64,000 nt of DNA from Gammaproteobacteria bacterium (lineage in GTDB: Bacteria; Pseudomonadota; Gammaproteobacteria; Pseudomonadales; Pseudohongiellaceae): positions 1 to 64,000 of the forward strand of contig JAQWMX010000011.1 of NCBI GenBank assembly GCA_029246545.1, given 5' to 3'. Below are positions 63,649 to 64,000 of this stretch, one piece after another (within the stretch, counting starts at the first letter, position 1; each line of letters starts with the position of its first letter). A program made the position numbers and the translations under genes. The notes beneath the pieces are model-generated. The model searched no databases. It was not told where the DNA came from and worked only from the letters and a program-made list of their open reading frames with translations.

Positions 63649-64000
63649 ATGGCAAGCTTCTCAACTAATGAATTTAAATCAGGTTTAAAAGTATTATTGG
63701 ATGGTGACCCCTGTTCAATTTTGGAAAATGAATTCGTTAAACCGGGCAAAGGTCAGGCCTTTAATCGTGTGAAATTACGCAATTTGATGAATGGTCGCGT
63801 TTGGGATCGTACTTTTAAATCTGGTGAGTCACTTGAAGCTGCTGATGTTATGGAGCTCGATATGGAATACCTCTACAGTGATGGAGAATTCTGGCATTTC
63901 ATGAAAACAGATGGCAGCTTTGAACAGGTTGCTGCTGATAAAAATGCTATCACTGAAGCGCAAGACTGGCTGAAAGAGCAAGATGCCTATACCGTGATAG
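63649..64000 (+). CDS. efp: Elongation factor P (partial, 3' end outside window)
   Basis: Relieves ribosome stalling at proline stretches. The visible 117 residues begin [20 protein letters not shown]. Lys34 in [10 protein letters not shown] is the position modified with beta-lysine by EpmA, EpmB and EpmC, which agrees with the divergent epmB. A GAGGT ribosome site lies 5 nt before ATG. The frame is open at the window end; about 70 residues are missing. Confidence 0.97.
   Translation, partial: MASFSTNEFKSGLKVLLDGDPCSILENEFVKPGKGQAFNRVKLRNLMNGRVWDRTFKSGESLEAADVMELDMEYLYSDGEFWHFMKTDGSFEQVAADKNAITEAQDWLKEQDAYTVI

Overview
The window looks like chromosome of a free-living, AT-rich gammaproteobacterium. 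The evidence is its housekeeping genes and their order: gmk-rpoZ-spoT, rph-pyrE, slmA-argB, coaBC beside an algC-type mutase, radC-rpmB-rpmG, cmoA-cmoB, waaF-waaC-waaG, hldE, waaA, tolC, yqiB-cpdA-yqiA-parE-parC, and epmB divergent from efp. A FimX-type protein downstream of the parE/parC block recalls Pseudomonas. No rRNA or tRNA gene, CRISPR array, intact insertion sequence or prophage was seen.

Layout. 1-642: remnant of an EAL-domain gene. 639-6992: ppGpp, nucleotide and RNA metabolism genes. 6396-13049: slmA, argB, a malonyl-CoA-synthetase-like ligase, a phosphohexomutase, coaBC and radC. 13098-14636: the ribosomal proteins L28/L33, a bidirectional terminator, ubiX and a small membrane protein. 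14732-15360: a c-type cytochrome behind an FNR/Anr-like box. 15366-27194: an envelope region with an M48 protease, two lipoproteins, and a cluster encoding a MotA/TolQ/ExbB-type channel, an actin/Hsp70-fold protein and two VWA proteins with ExbD/MotB-like anchors. A divergent arm encodes a secreted trypsin-like protease, a membrane FHA protein and a small cytosolic protein. 27265-31933: small accessory genes (alkylation repair, LysE exporter, cupins, DUF proteins), one of them frameshifted. 31985-34330: leuA divergent from an Lrp-type regulator. 34446-36597: HIT, cmoA, cmoB. 36690-37758: a decay spot with a transposase-like remnant and an internally deleted GspE gene. 37812-49616: LPS core and Kdo genes, including a lipid A acyltransferase fused to a kinase-like domain. 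49585-52258: tolC and a broken HlyD-type adaptor gene. 52621-58884: yqiB, cpdA, yqiA, parE, parC. 59003-63535: an inactive-looking cyclase-like sensor, a FimX-like c-di-GMP receptor and epmB. 63649-64000: the start of efp.

Most notable is the 18360-27194 cluster. Both VWA proteins begin with the same membrane segment, which carries an Asp where ExbD, TolR and MotB have their proton-binding Asp. They then continue into a coiled coil and a periplasmic MIDAS-type VWA domain, and they are co-encoded with one MotA/TolQ-like channel. I infer a proton-driven 5:2-type motor whose periplasmic effector is a VWA pair instead of a peptidoglycan- or TonB-binding domain. Other points of note are an ATT start codon for spoT, an FNR-type box placed as in class II promoters, and several genes caught in decay.
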